NCBI GenBank assembly: GCA_019843655.1
Contig: JACDQD010000006.1
Coordinates: 744,001-808,000 of the forward strand
From: Lethocerus indicus
Taxonomy: Eukaryota > Arthropoda > Insecta > Hemiptera > Belostomatidae
DNA length: 64,000 bases
Reading direction: 5' to 3'
The first letter of the stretch is position 1. Each line of letters opens with the position of its first letter. The notes beneath the pieces were generated by a model. It was not told the origin of the DNA and ran no database searches. It saw only the letters and a list, made by a program, of their open reading frames with translations. The position numbers and the translations under genes were made by a program. This document shows, piece by piece, positions 12,096 to 24,800 of this stretch.

Positions 12096-13530
12096 AAAAA
12101 ATGTTGAATTGAGACGTAGTCTGACTACGTGCTGGGAAATTGGCGAACCCCGTTGTTCTGTATACGTATGGGAGATTATAGTCAATACGACTTAACAGAA
12201 TCAATAGTCATTTGGCAGACCTCCTCCTCCTCCTCCTCTTCCTCATCCTCCTCCTCCTCCTCCTCATCCTCAAGAGGCCACCGTTGTGTAAACAGATCTC
12301 TCTTGGCGTTGTCGTCGTCGTCGTCGTTTCCCGGTTACGAACTTCGCATTTAAGCTCCGCATTTAAGTTCCACCCCCCCCCGTTTTTCGCACCTTTTTCT
12401 GGATTGTTCCCCGGATCGCGATTCCAAGGTCCGTCGCCTTAGACCTTGATATTTAAAATTGAATACGGGTTTTCAATTCGCAACAATTTTTCTTCAACCG
12501 ATCACCAATTAGGTCGACTTTCGTAGCGACGTGACATTTTCTCAATTCGCCTATTAATATCCTTTCTCGGTCGTCACGGCTACTGAGGACTCGACCCCGG
12601 ATATTGACTTGCGAAACGGACGACAACATTTTCGCTTCTACTAGTTAAATTTTTCCAATAGAATAGAATTGAAACGCGTGGACGGCGGCTTAAACGCGAA
12701 GTTGGCTGCGGATTCCACGTTCGGTGGACTTGAAATTTTACGATATTGAATTATAATTTCCGCCGTTGATTCGTGGGGGGAGGGGGGAGGGGGGGGGGAT
12801 GGAGGGTCGTTTAAATTTTAAAACTATTTTTGTCGACAACTAAGTAATTAATGCGGATTTGTACGAAGCCTTTAAAAAAAAACTTTTTCGTTAAAAGACG
12901 AGGAACGCTCAGGACCTCCAGTCGAGGATGACCGAATAGAGACCGATTATTGTGATTCGGATCGGCAAAGTTCAACACTGGGACATTGCAGAATGTGTCT
13001 TTTACGCGCCCTTTTTCAACGGCTTACGGCTTATCTGTGCGGTACAACGCCCGCAATTATTTAGTTGCCAAAACCCGATATTTTTAGAACCAGCGCTACT
13101 GAAGGTAGCAAGCACCTGGCGAAGTGCTCGCAACGGAAGGAGGACGAAAGGACACATCGGCGGAGTGTACAAGCGTCAAGGACTTTCAGGCCGAGAGCTT
13201 ACGCGAACTTTCTACTGTACCAGTTTTCAGAATATATATATATATATCTTTTTATTCGAGTCTGAGAACTGTGAAATCGCGAGTGCATTCCGTCCGTTTA
13301 TCGTGAATTGATTAGTCTGATACGCGACTATTGCAGAAATATTCCCGGCGTTTCGCCGTTTCCATTGTCGCCGGTTGGGGCCGTAAACGGCTTGGAAAGT
13401 CGGCCGGACCGGTCCGACCGGCACTTGCTACACGCAGCGGCTCTTAAGGCCGACCGTACTCTGCGAAACGAGCCGGAGAAAACTTGTCGCCCTCGGAATT
13501 ATTATTATTTTCAAGAAAATTCTCCATTTT
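12096..13530. other. non-coding spacer with triplet repeats
   Basis: A (CTC)n tract lies at about 12220-12275 and a (GTC)n tract at about 12309-12328; both keep frames open without coding evidence. Family B-like ends occur at about 12836-12860 (CAACTAAGTAATTAATGCGG) and, inverted, at 13045-13075 (AATTATTTAGTTGCC). No gene is supported. Confidence 0.5.
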
Positions 13531-13785
13531 CCGTCTCCTCCCGCTATAGGGGTTTCGCCGGACCGCTTTCGGTCCGCTCGCCACGTCTTCGGTAGCGCCG
13601 CGTCACTCACTCCTCCGGACTGTTTTTTTTCGGGCGCCCTCACTCAAAACGCCCAACGGCCGATGGCAGTGGCCGCCGACACCGCTACTGAAGATGGCGA
13701 GCGGCCGAAACCGGTCCGGCGAGAGGAGACTGAAACACCGCGAACTTAACGGTATTCCAACCCCTTCGCGGACCACAAAACAGGG
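13531..13785. mobile_element. foldback element family A, copy 7
   Basis: The left arm lacks its outermost bases (starts at CCGTCTCCTC). The right arm is complete: GCTACTGAAGATGGCGAGCG, ACCGGTCCGGCGAGAGGAG, CGGTATTCCAACCCC, GCGGACCACAAAACAG. This copy fixes the right boundary of the family. Confidence 0.8.
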
Positions 13786-14352
13786 ATTTTTTTTATTGCT
13801 TACAGATAATTTATCGACAGAAAATTCATTTATCGGTCAAGCTTTATTCGAGGAATTTATTACTCCGATCGCATATTTGTACCGACAAAAATTAATCGCT
13901 CATTTCCTCGTATCGTGATTTTTCAGATAACTTCTGGTTCAGAATATTTTTTTTTTTTTCTCTGTCCCTGGTCAGACTTGAGTGTGAATTTGTGACTAAT
14001 TTCCCAAATGTCTAAGCGAGGAATTTTTATTGCACGGAATTTCACCAGAATCGTGAAATTTCACGAACGACGAGGGGAGAAAACAACGTGCAAAAATCAA
14101 TATTTTTTCGGGGATTTTTCAATTTGTGCATCTTTCGGATTTCGCGAAGTTCGGGGTTTTTCCCCCCCCCCTTCCGCGCTAATTGCGCAACGCGTCGTAT
14201 TGACGCAACTGGAGTTATAATCGATTTTAAAAAAAATAATCAATAGGTATTAATTAGGGTCGAATTTCACCCAACTTTCTGTTAGCCGTAAAAGCCATTG
14301 ATTAGAACCCAGAAAATGGCACAGACCGTTCAAATGAATTAACAGACGGGAT

Positions 14353-14476
14353 CATTGTCGATAATATCGGTGAATAAATATATATATATAGGTAGATTAA
14401 TAATTAAAGTGTATTTTTTAGCAAAATAAAATGAATTCCAAAGTCAAAATGTCGATAACTTTTGGTTACCCCCAAT
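14353..14476. mobile_element. family D miniature element, right-hand fragment
   Basis: TTGTCGATAATATCGGTGAA, GTAGATTAATAATTAAAG, TAGCAAAATAAAATGAATTC and the end AACTTTTGGTTACCCCCAAT match the right half of the complete copy at 54365-54557. Confidence 0.65.
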
Positions 14477-15194
14477 ATTATAGATTGCCGACACGAGCGT
14501 CCACGACTTGCTGACTTTATCGAAGTAAAACTGTAAAACATAAACGAATTTTTTTCTTTTTTCACCTCCATCTTTAACTGATGTTACGGTTTCGAGCCAA
14601 AAAAAAAAATTTTTCTACGCGAGCGATATCGCGCTTTCGACTAAATCATTCCGTATCGTCTACGACCGTATTACCGCTCGTGAATTTTTATTACCTCCTT
14701 ATGGATTTTCGCCAAAATCGCGTTAAGTTGTGGCGACACAGAAATCGGCTCGTTGTATAACGAGCGATCTCTCGACCCGCTCTCGTATCAAAACAGACGC
14801 GCCGTTCTCCGAGAACTGTAGACGTTTCTGCTCCTTATAGGGGAAAATGACCGCAATGGGACCAAAAAAAAAAATCCACCTCCTAGAAGTAGAAGAAAAA
14901 AAATTTACCACAATTCCACTTCTAATTGGATTTTCACCGAGTTTGGTCTACACTTTATAGGATTAAGGAGTGAAAGGCAAAGACGTTGAAAGATTTTTTT
15001 CTGTCCGCCGTTTTTCCTCTTATCGAAATACACCAAAGATAAGTTCTGGAATTTAAGCGATAGATTTCGTTAAAAATTATTAACACATACCGTTAATATT
15101 GAATTATTGGAGTACACGTTTTCCATTTTTTGCACTTATTCCGTTTATATAACGGGAAAACATTTGGCGTCCCGCCTGACAATTTGACCTGCCA

Positions 15195-15275
15195 ACTGCT
15201 ACTGAAGATGGCGAGCGGCCGAAACTTTCGGTCTAAAAAAAAAGAGCAAACCTTTTGGCGCGAGAGGAGACATAA
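15195..15275. mobile_element. foldback element family A, right-arm fragment
   Basis: Contains GCTACTGAAGATGGCGAGCG then GCCGAAACTTTCGGTC and GCGAGAGGAGACA; the left arm is absent. Confidence 0.65.
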
Positions 15276-15835
15276 CAAAGCGAAAACTAGAATGAGAAAC
15301 TGTTACGATTAGTATCCTGTGAAAATAAACTGTTACGCAATTACTACTGTAACTTGAATATAGTGCCGGTGTGCCGTTTTGGCTCCGAGTGCTTTCAGAA
15401 ATCTTTGCAAGAACAATTGTTTCAGTTCTGAAATTGCTCTCGGCCGAGGCGGGATATTCCTAGACCGCGTAGAGGCGACGACGTCAAATCTGACGGCCGC
15501 TTTTGTTGCGCAACGCGTACGGAAGTGTACGGACGCAGAAACGCAGAGCCGTTTATTATTATTATTATTATTATTGCGAATTGCGAAAGCTCGTTATGGA
15601 TGTAGCGCTCGTTATTGTAGGCTCGTGAAAGTCGCGCGTATATAACGAGTTGGACAAACATGCGGCGAAGAATGGAATTCTTCAAGCGGGGCCGACTTGA
15701 TGTATAGGAATTTCTGGCGGAACGCGCCTATATTTTCTTTCGTATATTTTGAACTCAATGACGCTACAGTCATCGGAAGGACGAAACCTTCAGAGAAAAA
15801 GCCTCTCCGGCTTCGCAAAATTGAGGTTTTCAGGC

Positions 15836-16490
15836 GCGAAATCGGACCAAAAAATGCTGTTTTTAGTCGCAAAATCGGTCAAAAAGGCGGGTTTTAGACG
15901 AAAAATCGGCCTAAAACTGCGGTTTTTACACGCAAAACCGGCCCAGAAATGCGGTTTTTAGGCGCAAAATCGGCCCAAAAATGCGGTTTTTAGGCGCGAA
16001 ATTGGCCCAAAAATGCGGTGTTTAGGCGCAAAGTCGGTCAAAAAGGCGGGTTTTAGACGAAAAATCGGCCTAAAACTGCGGTTTTTAGACGCAAAACGGC
16101 CCAGAAATGCGGTTTTTAGGCGCAAAATCGGCCCAGAAATGCGGTTTTTAGGAGTAAAATCGGTTTAAAATGTGGGTTTTAGACCCAAAATCGACCAAAA
16201 TGCGGTTTTAGACCAAAATGAGGTTTTTAGGCCCAAAATGCGGTTTTTACGCCCAAAACTGCGGTTTTGCCCAAAATCGGTCCAAAAGTTTAGCCCAAAA
16301 TGGCTTTTAACAAAAAATGAGGTATTTAGGCCAAAAATCAGTTGAAAATGCTGTTTGCAGGTGCGAAATTGTCCCAAAATGCGGTTTTTAGGCGCGAAAT
16401 CGGACCAAAAGTGCGGTTTTTAGGTGCGAAATTGGCCCAAAAATGCGGTTTTTGGGCGGAAAATCGCCTGGAAATGCGGTTTTTAGGCAA
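15836..16490. repeat. 32-bp satellite array, block 1
   Basis: Tandem units of the form AAATGCGGTTTTTAGGCGCA + AAATCGGCCCAA (32 bp). The GGCGC/CGGCCC variant dominates. From about 16190 units become shorter and lose bases in homopolymers. Confidence 0.92.
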
Positions 16491-17099
16491 CTATTTGATG
16501 AACAATATTTCAAAAATGATGACAGTTCGGCGGCCACAGTTCGATTCGAATCTTGCGTTAATTTTGGGACACCCCAAACGCTATAGGGACAGTGGACCTA
16601 ATTCTGCCCTGCGCGTAACGACCAAGCCCTAATTGAAATTAGGAAGAAAAAAAATTAGTGATCGAGTGATATTTTGAGTGATTAGCGTTACGGGTGACTG
16701 TGAAAGCGGTTAACGTGCAACCCAACCGGGTACGCAACGCGGTACAAAGAGAGTTATACAACTTTCGGGTCAGATTACCGAAAAACAAAGTATCTACTTC
16801 ATCTCCTACCTTTCAATTTAATAAACTCCATCGAGTACCCGGAACAGGGAACGGGTGAAAGCGAAACAGAAATATCGGCGCGTCAAAATTAACCGACTTT
16901 CATTATTCTGACATAATAACATCATAAATAGCATTAACGAGGGGGAAGGGTGCGGAATATTTTCGAATTTAGACGAAAAATACGATTCGTTCACCGACTC
17001 CTGGCAACGGGTCACGGTTCGCTCAGTGTTCTCGCGTATGAAACATCCATAAAATACAATCCTCTAAGCACTAATAAAGGTGAACGGAATTCCCGAGGT
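16491..17099. other. spacer between satellite blocks
   Basis: Unique-looking sequence with no gene or repeat family that I can identify. Confidence 0.4.
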
Positions 17100-18727
17100 A
17101 TATCAAAATCGGCCAAAAAGAATGGTTTTGGGCCCAAATCTGCCCTAAAATGCTGTTTTAAGACCCAAAAATGCGATTTTTAGACCCAAAATCGACCCAA
17201 AAATGCGGTTTTTAGGCCCAAAAAAGAGGTTCTGAGGTGCAAAATTGGCCCCAAAATACGATATTTAGGCCCAAAATCGGAACAAATTGCCTCCCAAATG
17301 CGGTTTTTATTGCCCAAAAATACGGTTTTTTTGCCCAAATTGGTTCAAAAATGATGTTTTTAGGCCCAAAACCGGTTCGAAAATGAGGCTTTTAGGCCCG
17401 AAATCGGCCCAAAAATACTGTTTTAAACCCAAAAATGAGGTATTTAGGCCAAAAATCGGAAAAAAGTGCAGTTTCTAGGCCAAAAATGAGGTTTTACGGC
17501 GCAATATCGGCCCAAAAATGCGGTTTTAGCCCCAAAAATGCGGTTTTAGCCAAAAATCGGCCCCAAAATCGAAAAAGCTTTTAGACCCAAAATCCCAAAA
17601 TGAGGTTTTAGGCCAAAATGCGGTTTTAGACCCAAAAATGCAGTTTTCAGCACGACAAAAATGCGGTTTTAGACCCAAAATCGACCCAAAATGCGGTTTT
17701 TAGACCAAAAATTCGGTTTTTTTTAGACCCAAAATGCGGTTTTCAGCACCAAAATGCGGTTTTAAACCCAAAATCGACCAAAATGCAGTTTTAGCCCCAA
17801 AAATGCGGTTTTAGACCACAATCGGTTTAACCCAAAAAATGCGGTTTTTAGACCAAAATGCGTTTTAGACCCAAAATGCGGGTTTTAGACCAAAATGCGG
17901 TTTTAGACCCAAAATGCGGTTTTTAGACCAAAAATGCGGTTTTTAGACCCAAAAATGCAGTTTTGGCACCAAAATGCGGTTTTTGACCCAAAAATGCAGT
18001 TTTTAAAAAAATGCGGTTTTAGACCCAAAAAATGCGGTTTTTAGACCAAAAAGTTTTTAAAAAATGCAGTTTTTAGACAAAATGCCAAAAATGCGGTTTT
18101 TAGACCCAAATCGACCAAAAATGCAGTTTTTAGCACCAAAAATGCGGTTTTAGACCCAAAAATGCAGAAAATGCTGTTTTTAGCCCTAAAATGCGGTTTT
18201 TAGACCCAAAATGCGGTTTTAGCCCTAAAATTAGGTTTTAGACCCAAAATGAGAGTTTTTAGCACCAAAAATGCGGTTTTTAGACCAAAAATGCGTTTTA
18301 GCACCCAAAATGTGCAGTTTTTAGCACCAAAATGTGGTTTTAGACACAAAATCGACACAAAAATGCGGTTTTAGACCCAAAATGCGGTTTTAGACCCAAA
18401 ATGCAGTTTTAGCACCAAAAATGCGGTTTTAGACAAAATCCAAAAATGCGGTTTTTTAGACCCAAAAATGCAGTTTTTAGCACCAAAAATGCGGTTTTAG
18501 ACCAAAAATGCAGTTTTTAGCACCAAAAATGCGGTTTTAGACCCAAAATGTTTTTAGACAAAAAGCCCAAAATGCGGTTTTAGACCCCAAAAATGCGGTT
18601 TTTAGACCAAAAATGCGGTTTTAGACCCAAAATGCGGTTTTTAAACAAAAATTTTAGACCAAAAATGCAGTTTTTAGACCCAAAAGCGTTTTTAGACAAA
18701 AATGCGGTTTTTCACTGCAGTTTTAGC
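17100..18727. repeat. 32-bp/21-bp satellite array, block 2
   Basis: It starts with 32-bp units (GGTTTTTAGGCCCAAAATCG), then shifts from about 17600 to alternating half units of about 21 bp (AAATGCGGTTTTAGACCC and AAATGCAGTTTTTAGCACC). Frequent single-base losses in A and T runs suggest either degeneration or poor consensus quality. Confidence 0.9.
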
Positions 18728-21433
18728 ACAAATTCTGACGACATTTTGAAAAATCGACCCAAATTTTCGATTTTTAGCCTCTTTTAGCAAAAAATGTAAC
18801 TCACTTTTGTACACTTGTGGTGGGAATATGGGCAAATTCTGACGACATTTTGAAAAATCGAAAATTTTCGATTTTTAGCTCTCCTTTTAGGGGCAAGTGT
18901 AACTCACTTTTGTACACTTGTGGTGGGAATATGGGCAAATTCTGACGACATTTTTTGAAAAAATCGAAAATTTTCGATTTTTTAGCTCTCCTTTTAGGGG
19001 CAAATGTAACTCACTTTTGTACACTTGTGGTGGGAATATGGGCAAATTCTGACGACATTTTTGAAAAATCGAAAATTTTCGATTTTTTAGCTCTCACTTT
19101 ACAGGGGCAAGTGTAACTCACTTTTGTACACTTGTGGTGGGAATATGGGCAAATTCTGACGACATTTTTGAAAAATCGAAAATTTTCGATTTTTTAGCTC
19201 TCCTTTTAGGGGCAACTGTAACTCACTTTTGTACACTTGTGGTGTGAATATGGGCAAATTCTGACGACATTTTGAAAAATCGAAAATTTTCGATTTTTTA
19301 GCTCTCCTTTTAGGGGCAAGTGTAACTCACTTTTGTACACTTGTGGTGGGAATATGGGCAAATTCTGACGACATTTTTGAAAAATCGAAAATTTTCGATT
19401 TTTAGCTCTCCTTTAGGGGCAAGTGTAACTCACTTTTGTACACTTGTGGTGGGAATATGGGCAAATTCTAACGACATTTTGAAAAATCGAAAATTTTCGA
19501 TTTTTAGCTCTCCTTTAGGGGCAAGTGTAACTCACTTTTGTACACTTGTGGTGGGAATATGGGCAAATTCTAACGACATTTTGAAAAATCGAAAATTTTC
19601 GATTTTTAGCTCTCCTTTTAGGGGCAAGTGTAACTCACTTTTGTACACTTGTGGTGGGAATATGGGCAAATTCTGACGACATTTTGAAAAATCGAAAATT
19701 TTCGATTTTTTAGCTCTCCTTTAGGGGCAAGTGTAACTCACTTTTGTACACTTGTGGTGTGGAATATGGGCAAATTCTGACGACATTTTGAAAAATCGAA
19801 AATTTTCGATTTTTAGCTCTCCTTTAGGGGCAAGTGTAACTCACTTTTGTACACTTGTGGTGAATATGGGCAAATTCTACGACATTTTGAAAATCAGAAA
19901 ATTTTCGATTTTTAGCTCTCCTTTAGGGGCAAGTGTAACTCACTTTTGTACACTTGTGGTGGGAATATGGGCAAATTCTGACGACATTTTTGAAAAATCG
20001 AAAAATTTTCGATTTTTTAGCTCTCCTTTTAGGGGCAAGTGTAACTCACTTTTGTACACTTGTGGTGGGAATATGGGCAAATTCTGACGACATTTTTGAA
20101 AAATCGAAAATTTTCGATTTTTAGCTCTCTTTAGGGGCAACCCGTGTAACTCACTTTTGTACACTTGTGGTGTGAATATGGGCAAATTCTAACGACATTT
20201 TTTGAAAAATCGAAAATTTTCGATTTTTTTTAAGCTCTCTTTTAGGGGCAAGTGTAACTCACTTTTGTACACTTGTGGTGTGAATATGGGCAAATTCTGA
20301 ACGATTTTTGAAAAATCGAAAATTTTCGATTTTTAGCTCTCCTTTTAGGGCAAGTGTAACTCACTTTTGTACCACTTGTGTGGTGGGAATATGGGCAAAT
20401 TCTAACGACATTTTTTGAAAATCGAAAATTTTCGATTTTGCTCCCGCACAGGGGCAAGTGTAACTCACTGTACACTTGCGGGTGTGAATATGGGCAAATT
20501 CTGACGACATTTTGAAAAATCGAAAATTTTCGATTTTTTAGACAGGGGGCAAGTGTATCACTTTTTGGCGCGTGGTGTGAATTTTCGATTTTTGAAAATC
20601 GAAAATTTTCGATTTTTTAGCTCTCCTTTTAGGGGCAAGTGTAACTCTTTGTGTACACTTGTGGTGTGAATATGGGCAATTCTGACGACATTTGAAAAAT
20701 CGAAAATTTCGATTTTTAGCTCTCCTTTAGAGGCAAGTAACTCACTGGTGGGAATAGTGGGCAAATTCCCAACGACATTGCGGTCGAACGTTTTTAGCTC
20801 TTTTAGCCGGTAACTGCTGTACACTTGTGGTGAATATGTGGCAAATTCGTGACATTTTGAAAAATCGAAAATTTTCGATTTTTAGCCTTTTTAGGGGCAA
20901 GTGTAACTCACTTTTGTACACTTGTGGTGGGAATATAAATTCTGACGACATTTTAAAAAATCGAAAATGATTTTTTAGCTCTCCTTTTAGCAAGTGTAAC
21001 TCACTTTGTACACTTGTGGTGGAATATGGGCAAATTCTGACATTTTTGAAAAATGAAAATTTTCGATTTTAGCCTCCTTTTAGGGGCAAGTGTAACTCAC
21101 TTTGTACACTTGTGGTGAATATGGGCAAATTCTGACGATTTTTGAAAAATCGAAAATTTTCGATTTTTAGCTCTTTAGGGGCAAGTGTAACTCACTTTTG
21201 TACACTTGTGGTGGGAATGGGCAAATTCTGACGACATTTTTGAAAAATCGAAAATTTTCGATTTTTAGCTCTCCTTTAGGGGCAAGTGTAACTCACTTTG
21301 TACACTTGTGGTGTAATATGGGCAAATTTGACGATTTTTGAAAATCGAAAATTTTCGATTTTTAGCTCTCCCTTTAGGGGCAAGTGTAACTCACTTTTGT
21401 ACACTTGTGGTGGGAATATGGGCAAATTCTGCG
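18728..21433. repeat. 105-bp satellite array, block 1
   Basis: About 26 monomers. Each has AAATTCTGACGACATTTTTG, a 24-bp perfect palindrome (half-site AAAAATCGAAAA plus its reverse complement), TAGCTCTCCTTTTAGGGGCA, then AGTGTAACTCACTTTTGTAC and ACTTGTGGTGGGAATATGGG. CAAGTGTA and TACACTTG form a second inverted repeat. 105 is a multiple of three, which explains the 35-residue repetitive open frames. The first monomer is chimeric with the 32-bp family. Monomers from about 20400 onward are badly eroded. Confidence 0.95.
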
Positions 21434-21533
21434 NNNNNNNNNNNNNNNNNNNNNNNNNNNNNNNNNNNNNNNNNNNNNNNNNNNNNNNNNNNNNNNNNNN
21501 NNNNNNNNNNNNNNNNNNNNNNNNNNNNNNNNN
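21434..21533. other. 100-N assembly gap
   Basis: Exactly 100 Ns, the conventional placeholder for a gap of unknown size. The 105-bp satellite is on its left and the 32-bp family on its right, so the true junction is not seen. Confidence 0.99.
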
Positions 21534-22283
21534 AAAAATGCGGTTTTAGCACCAAAAATGCGGTTTTAGACACAAAATCGATACAAAATGCGGTTTTAGC
21601 ACCAAAATGCGTTTTTAGGCACCGAAAATGCGGTTTTTAGACCCAAAATGAATGCTTTAGCCCCAAAATAGTTTTTGGCACCAAAAATGCGGTTTTAGCC
21701 CCAAAATTAGGGTTTTTAGACCCAAAAATGAAGTTTTTGGCATCAAACATGCGGTTCTTAGATCCAAAATCGACCCAAAAATGCAGTTTTTAGCACCAAA
21801 AATGCGGTTTTTAGACCCAAAATCGACCCAAAAATGCATTTTTTAGCACCAAAAATGCGGTTTTTAGACACAAAATCGAAACAAAAATGCGGTTTTTAGC
21901 ACCAAAAATAGCGTTTTTAGGGCCGAAAATGCGGTTTTTAGACTCAAAAATGCAGTTTTTAGCCCCAAAAATAGCGTTTTTAGGACCAAAAATGCGGTAT
22001 TTAGACCCAAAATCAACCCAAAAATGGAGTTTTTGGCACCAAAAATGCGGTTTTTAGATCCAAAATCGACCCAAGAATGCAGTTTTTAGCACCAAAAATG
22101 CGGTTTTTTGACCCAAAAATGCGGTTTTTTGACCCAAAAATGCGGTTTTTTGACCAAAAAATGCGGTTTTTAGACCCAAAAATGCTGTTTTTAGCACCAA
22201 AAATGCGGTTTTTAGACCAAAAATCGACCCAAATATGTGGTTTTTTGCCCCAAAAATAGCGTTTTTTGGCCCAAAAATGCGGC
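21534..22283. repeat. 32-bp/21-bp satellite array, block 3
   Basis: Units alternate AAAAATGCGGTTTTTAGACC (32-bp form with CAAAATCGACCC) and AAAAATGCAGTTTTTAGCAC. A run of three TTTTTTGACCC variants lies near 22110-22160. The right junction at 22280 passes straight into the 105-bp unit (AATGCGG|CTCACTTTTGT). Confidence 0.93.
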
Positions 22284-23984
22284 TCACTTTTGTCCACTTG
22301 TGGTGGGAATATGGGCAAATTCTGACGACATTTTTGAAAAATCGAAAATTTTCGATTTTTTAGCTCTCCTTTTAGGGGCAAGTGTAACTCACTTTTGTAC
22401 ACTTGTGGTGGGAATATGGGCAAATTCTGGCGACATTTTTGAAAAATCGAAAATTTTCGATTTTTTAGCTCTCCTTTTAGGGGCAAGTGTAACTCACTTT
22501 TGTAAACTTGTGGTGGGAATATGGGCAAATTCTGACGACATTTTTGAAAAATCGAAAATTTTCGATTTTTTAGCTCTCCTTTTAGGGGCAAAGTAACTCA
22601 CTTTTTAATAAATTTGTGGTGGGAATATGGGCAAATTCCTGACGATATTTTGAAAATCGAAAATTTCGATTTTTTAGCTCCTTTAGGGGCAAGTGTAACT
22701 CACATTTGTACAATTCTGTGGTGGGAATATGGGCAAATTCCCTGATTTTTGAAAATCGAAAATTTTCGATTTTTTAGCTCTCCTTTTAGGGGCAAGTGTA
22801 ACTCACTTTGTACACTTGTGGTGGGAATATGGGCAACGACGACATTTTTGAAAAATCGAAAATTTTCGATTTTTAGCTCCTTTAGGGCAAGTGTAACTCA
22901 CTTTTGTAAATTCTGTGGTGGGAATATGGGCAAATTCTGACGATATTTTTGAAAATCAAAATTCGATTTTTAGCTCTCCTTTAGGGGCAAGTGTAACTCA
23001 CTTTTGTACACTTGTGGTGGGAATATGGGCAAATTTCTGACGATATTTTGAAAAATCGAAAATTTTCGATTTTTAGCTCTCCTTTAGGGGCAAGTGTAAC
23101 TCACTTTGTACACTTGTGGTGGAATATGGGCAAATTCTGACGACATTTTTGAAAAATCGAAAATTTTCGATTTTTTAGCTCTCCTTTTAGGGGCAAGTGT
23201 AACTCACTTTTGTACACTTGTGGTGGGAATATGGGCAAATTCTGACGACATTTTGAAAAATCGAAAATTTTCGATTTTTTAGCTCTCCTTTTAGGGGCAA
23301 GTGTAACTCACTTTTGTACACTTGTGGTGGGAATATGGGCAAATTCTGACGACATTTTTGAAAAATCGAAAATTTTCGATTTTTTAGCTCTCCTTTTAGG
23401 GGCAAGTGTAACTCACTTTTGTACACTTGTGGTGGGAATATGGGCAAATTCTGACGACATTTTTGAAAAATCGAAAATTTTCGATTTTTTAGCTCTCCTT
23501 TTAGGGGCAAGTGTAACTCACTTTTGTACACTTGTGGTGGAATATGGGCAAAATTGGCGACATTTTGAAAATCGAAAATTTTCGATTTTTAGCTCTCCTT
23601 TAGGGCAAGTGTAACTCACTTTTGTACACTTGTGGTGGAATATGGGCAAATTCTGACGACATTTTTGAAAAATCGAAAATTTTCGATTTTTTAGCTCTCC
23701 TTTTAGGGGCAAGTGTAACACACTTTTGTACACTTGTGGTGGGAATATGGGCAAATTCTGACGACATTTTTGAAAAATCGAAAATTTTCGATTTTTTAGC
23801 TCTCCTTTTAGGGGCAAGTGTAACTCACTTTTGTACACTTGTGGTGGGAATATGGGCAAATTCTGACGACATTTTTGAAAAATCGAAAATATTCGATTTT
23901 AGCCTCCTTTAGGGGCAAGTGTAACTCATTTTGTACACTTGTGGTGGGAATATAAAATTTTTAGCTCTCCTTTCAGGGGCAAGT
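22284..23984. repeat. 105-bp satellite array, block 2
   Basis: About 16 monomers. Those at about 22284-22590 and 23140-23890 are close to the 105-bp consensus; those between them are eroded. The right junction (AGGGGCAAG|TCGACCCAAAAATG) enters 32-bp repeats. Confidence 0.95.
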
Positions 23985-24800
23985 CGACCCAAAAATGCAG
24001 TTTTTAGCCCCAAAAATGCGGTTTTTAGACACAAAATCGACACAAAAATGCGGTTTTTAGCCCCAAAAATAGCGTTTTTACGACCAAAAATGCGGTTTTT
24101 TGACCCAAAAATGCAGTTTTCAGCACCAAAAATGCGGTTTTTAAACCCAAAATCGACCCAAAAATGCAGTTTTTAGCACAAAAAATTCTGTATTTAGATA
24201 CAAATTCAACCTGAAAATGCGGTTTTAAGCCCCAAAATTAGGGTTTTTAGACCCAAAATCGACCCAAAATGCAGTTTTAGCACCAAAAATGCGGTTTTAG
24301 ACCCAAAATCGACCCAAAATGCATTTTTAGGACCAAAATGCGGTTTTAGACCCAAATCTCGACCCAAAAATGCAGTTTTTGCACCAAAATGCGGTTTTAG
24401 ACAAAAAATCGACCCAAAAAATGCAGTTTTTAGCCCAAATGGTTTTTGACCCACCAAATGCGGTTTTTGAAAAAGCGGTTTTTAAAACCGAAAATGCGGT
24501 TTTTAGACAAATAAAGGTTTTAAAATGCAGCAGTTTTAGCACCAAAAATGCAGTTGATGCGGTTTTAGTAACATCCTGAAAACTTTTTGATCTTTTTAGC
24601 TCTTCGAAGGGCGTAACTCCACTTTTCACGGTGGTGGGAAAAGGGCCAAAAAGCAGTTTTGACCCAAAATTTCTGATTTTTAGCCTTTAGGGGCAAGCCC
24701 AAAATGCGGTTTTAGACACAAAATGCGGTTTTTAGCACCAAAATAAAGGTTTTAGGGCAAAATGTTTTTAAATTCTGACACCAAAATGCGGTTTAGCACC
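23985..24800. repeat. 32-bp/21-bp satellite array, block 4
   Basis: Same unit types as at 21534. Past about 24440 the units are scrambled and mix with pieces of the 105-bp unit. Confidence 0.88.

Larger units (their letters stand above)
13786..15835. other. non-coding spacer with element fragments
   Basis: No gene is supported. It holds part of a family D element (14353-14476), a right-half family A fragment (15195-15275) and a (TTA)n tract at about 15550-15575. Confidence 0.5.

Noticed and set aside
15749..22596. Open frames with repeats such as PKMRFLDPK or KTAFLGLK
   Set aside because: Translations of the 32-bp and 21-bp satellite units, with no selection for frame.
18728..23984. CRISPR-like array
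   Set aside because: Repeats are directly tandem with no unique spacers, and the window is clearly eukaryotic.
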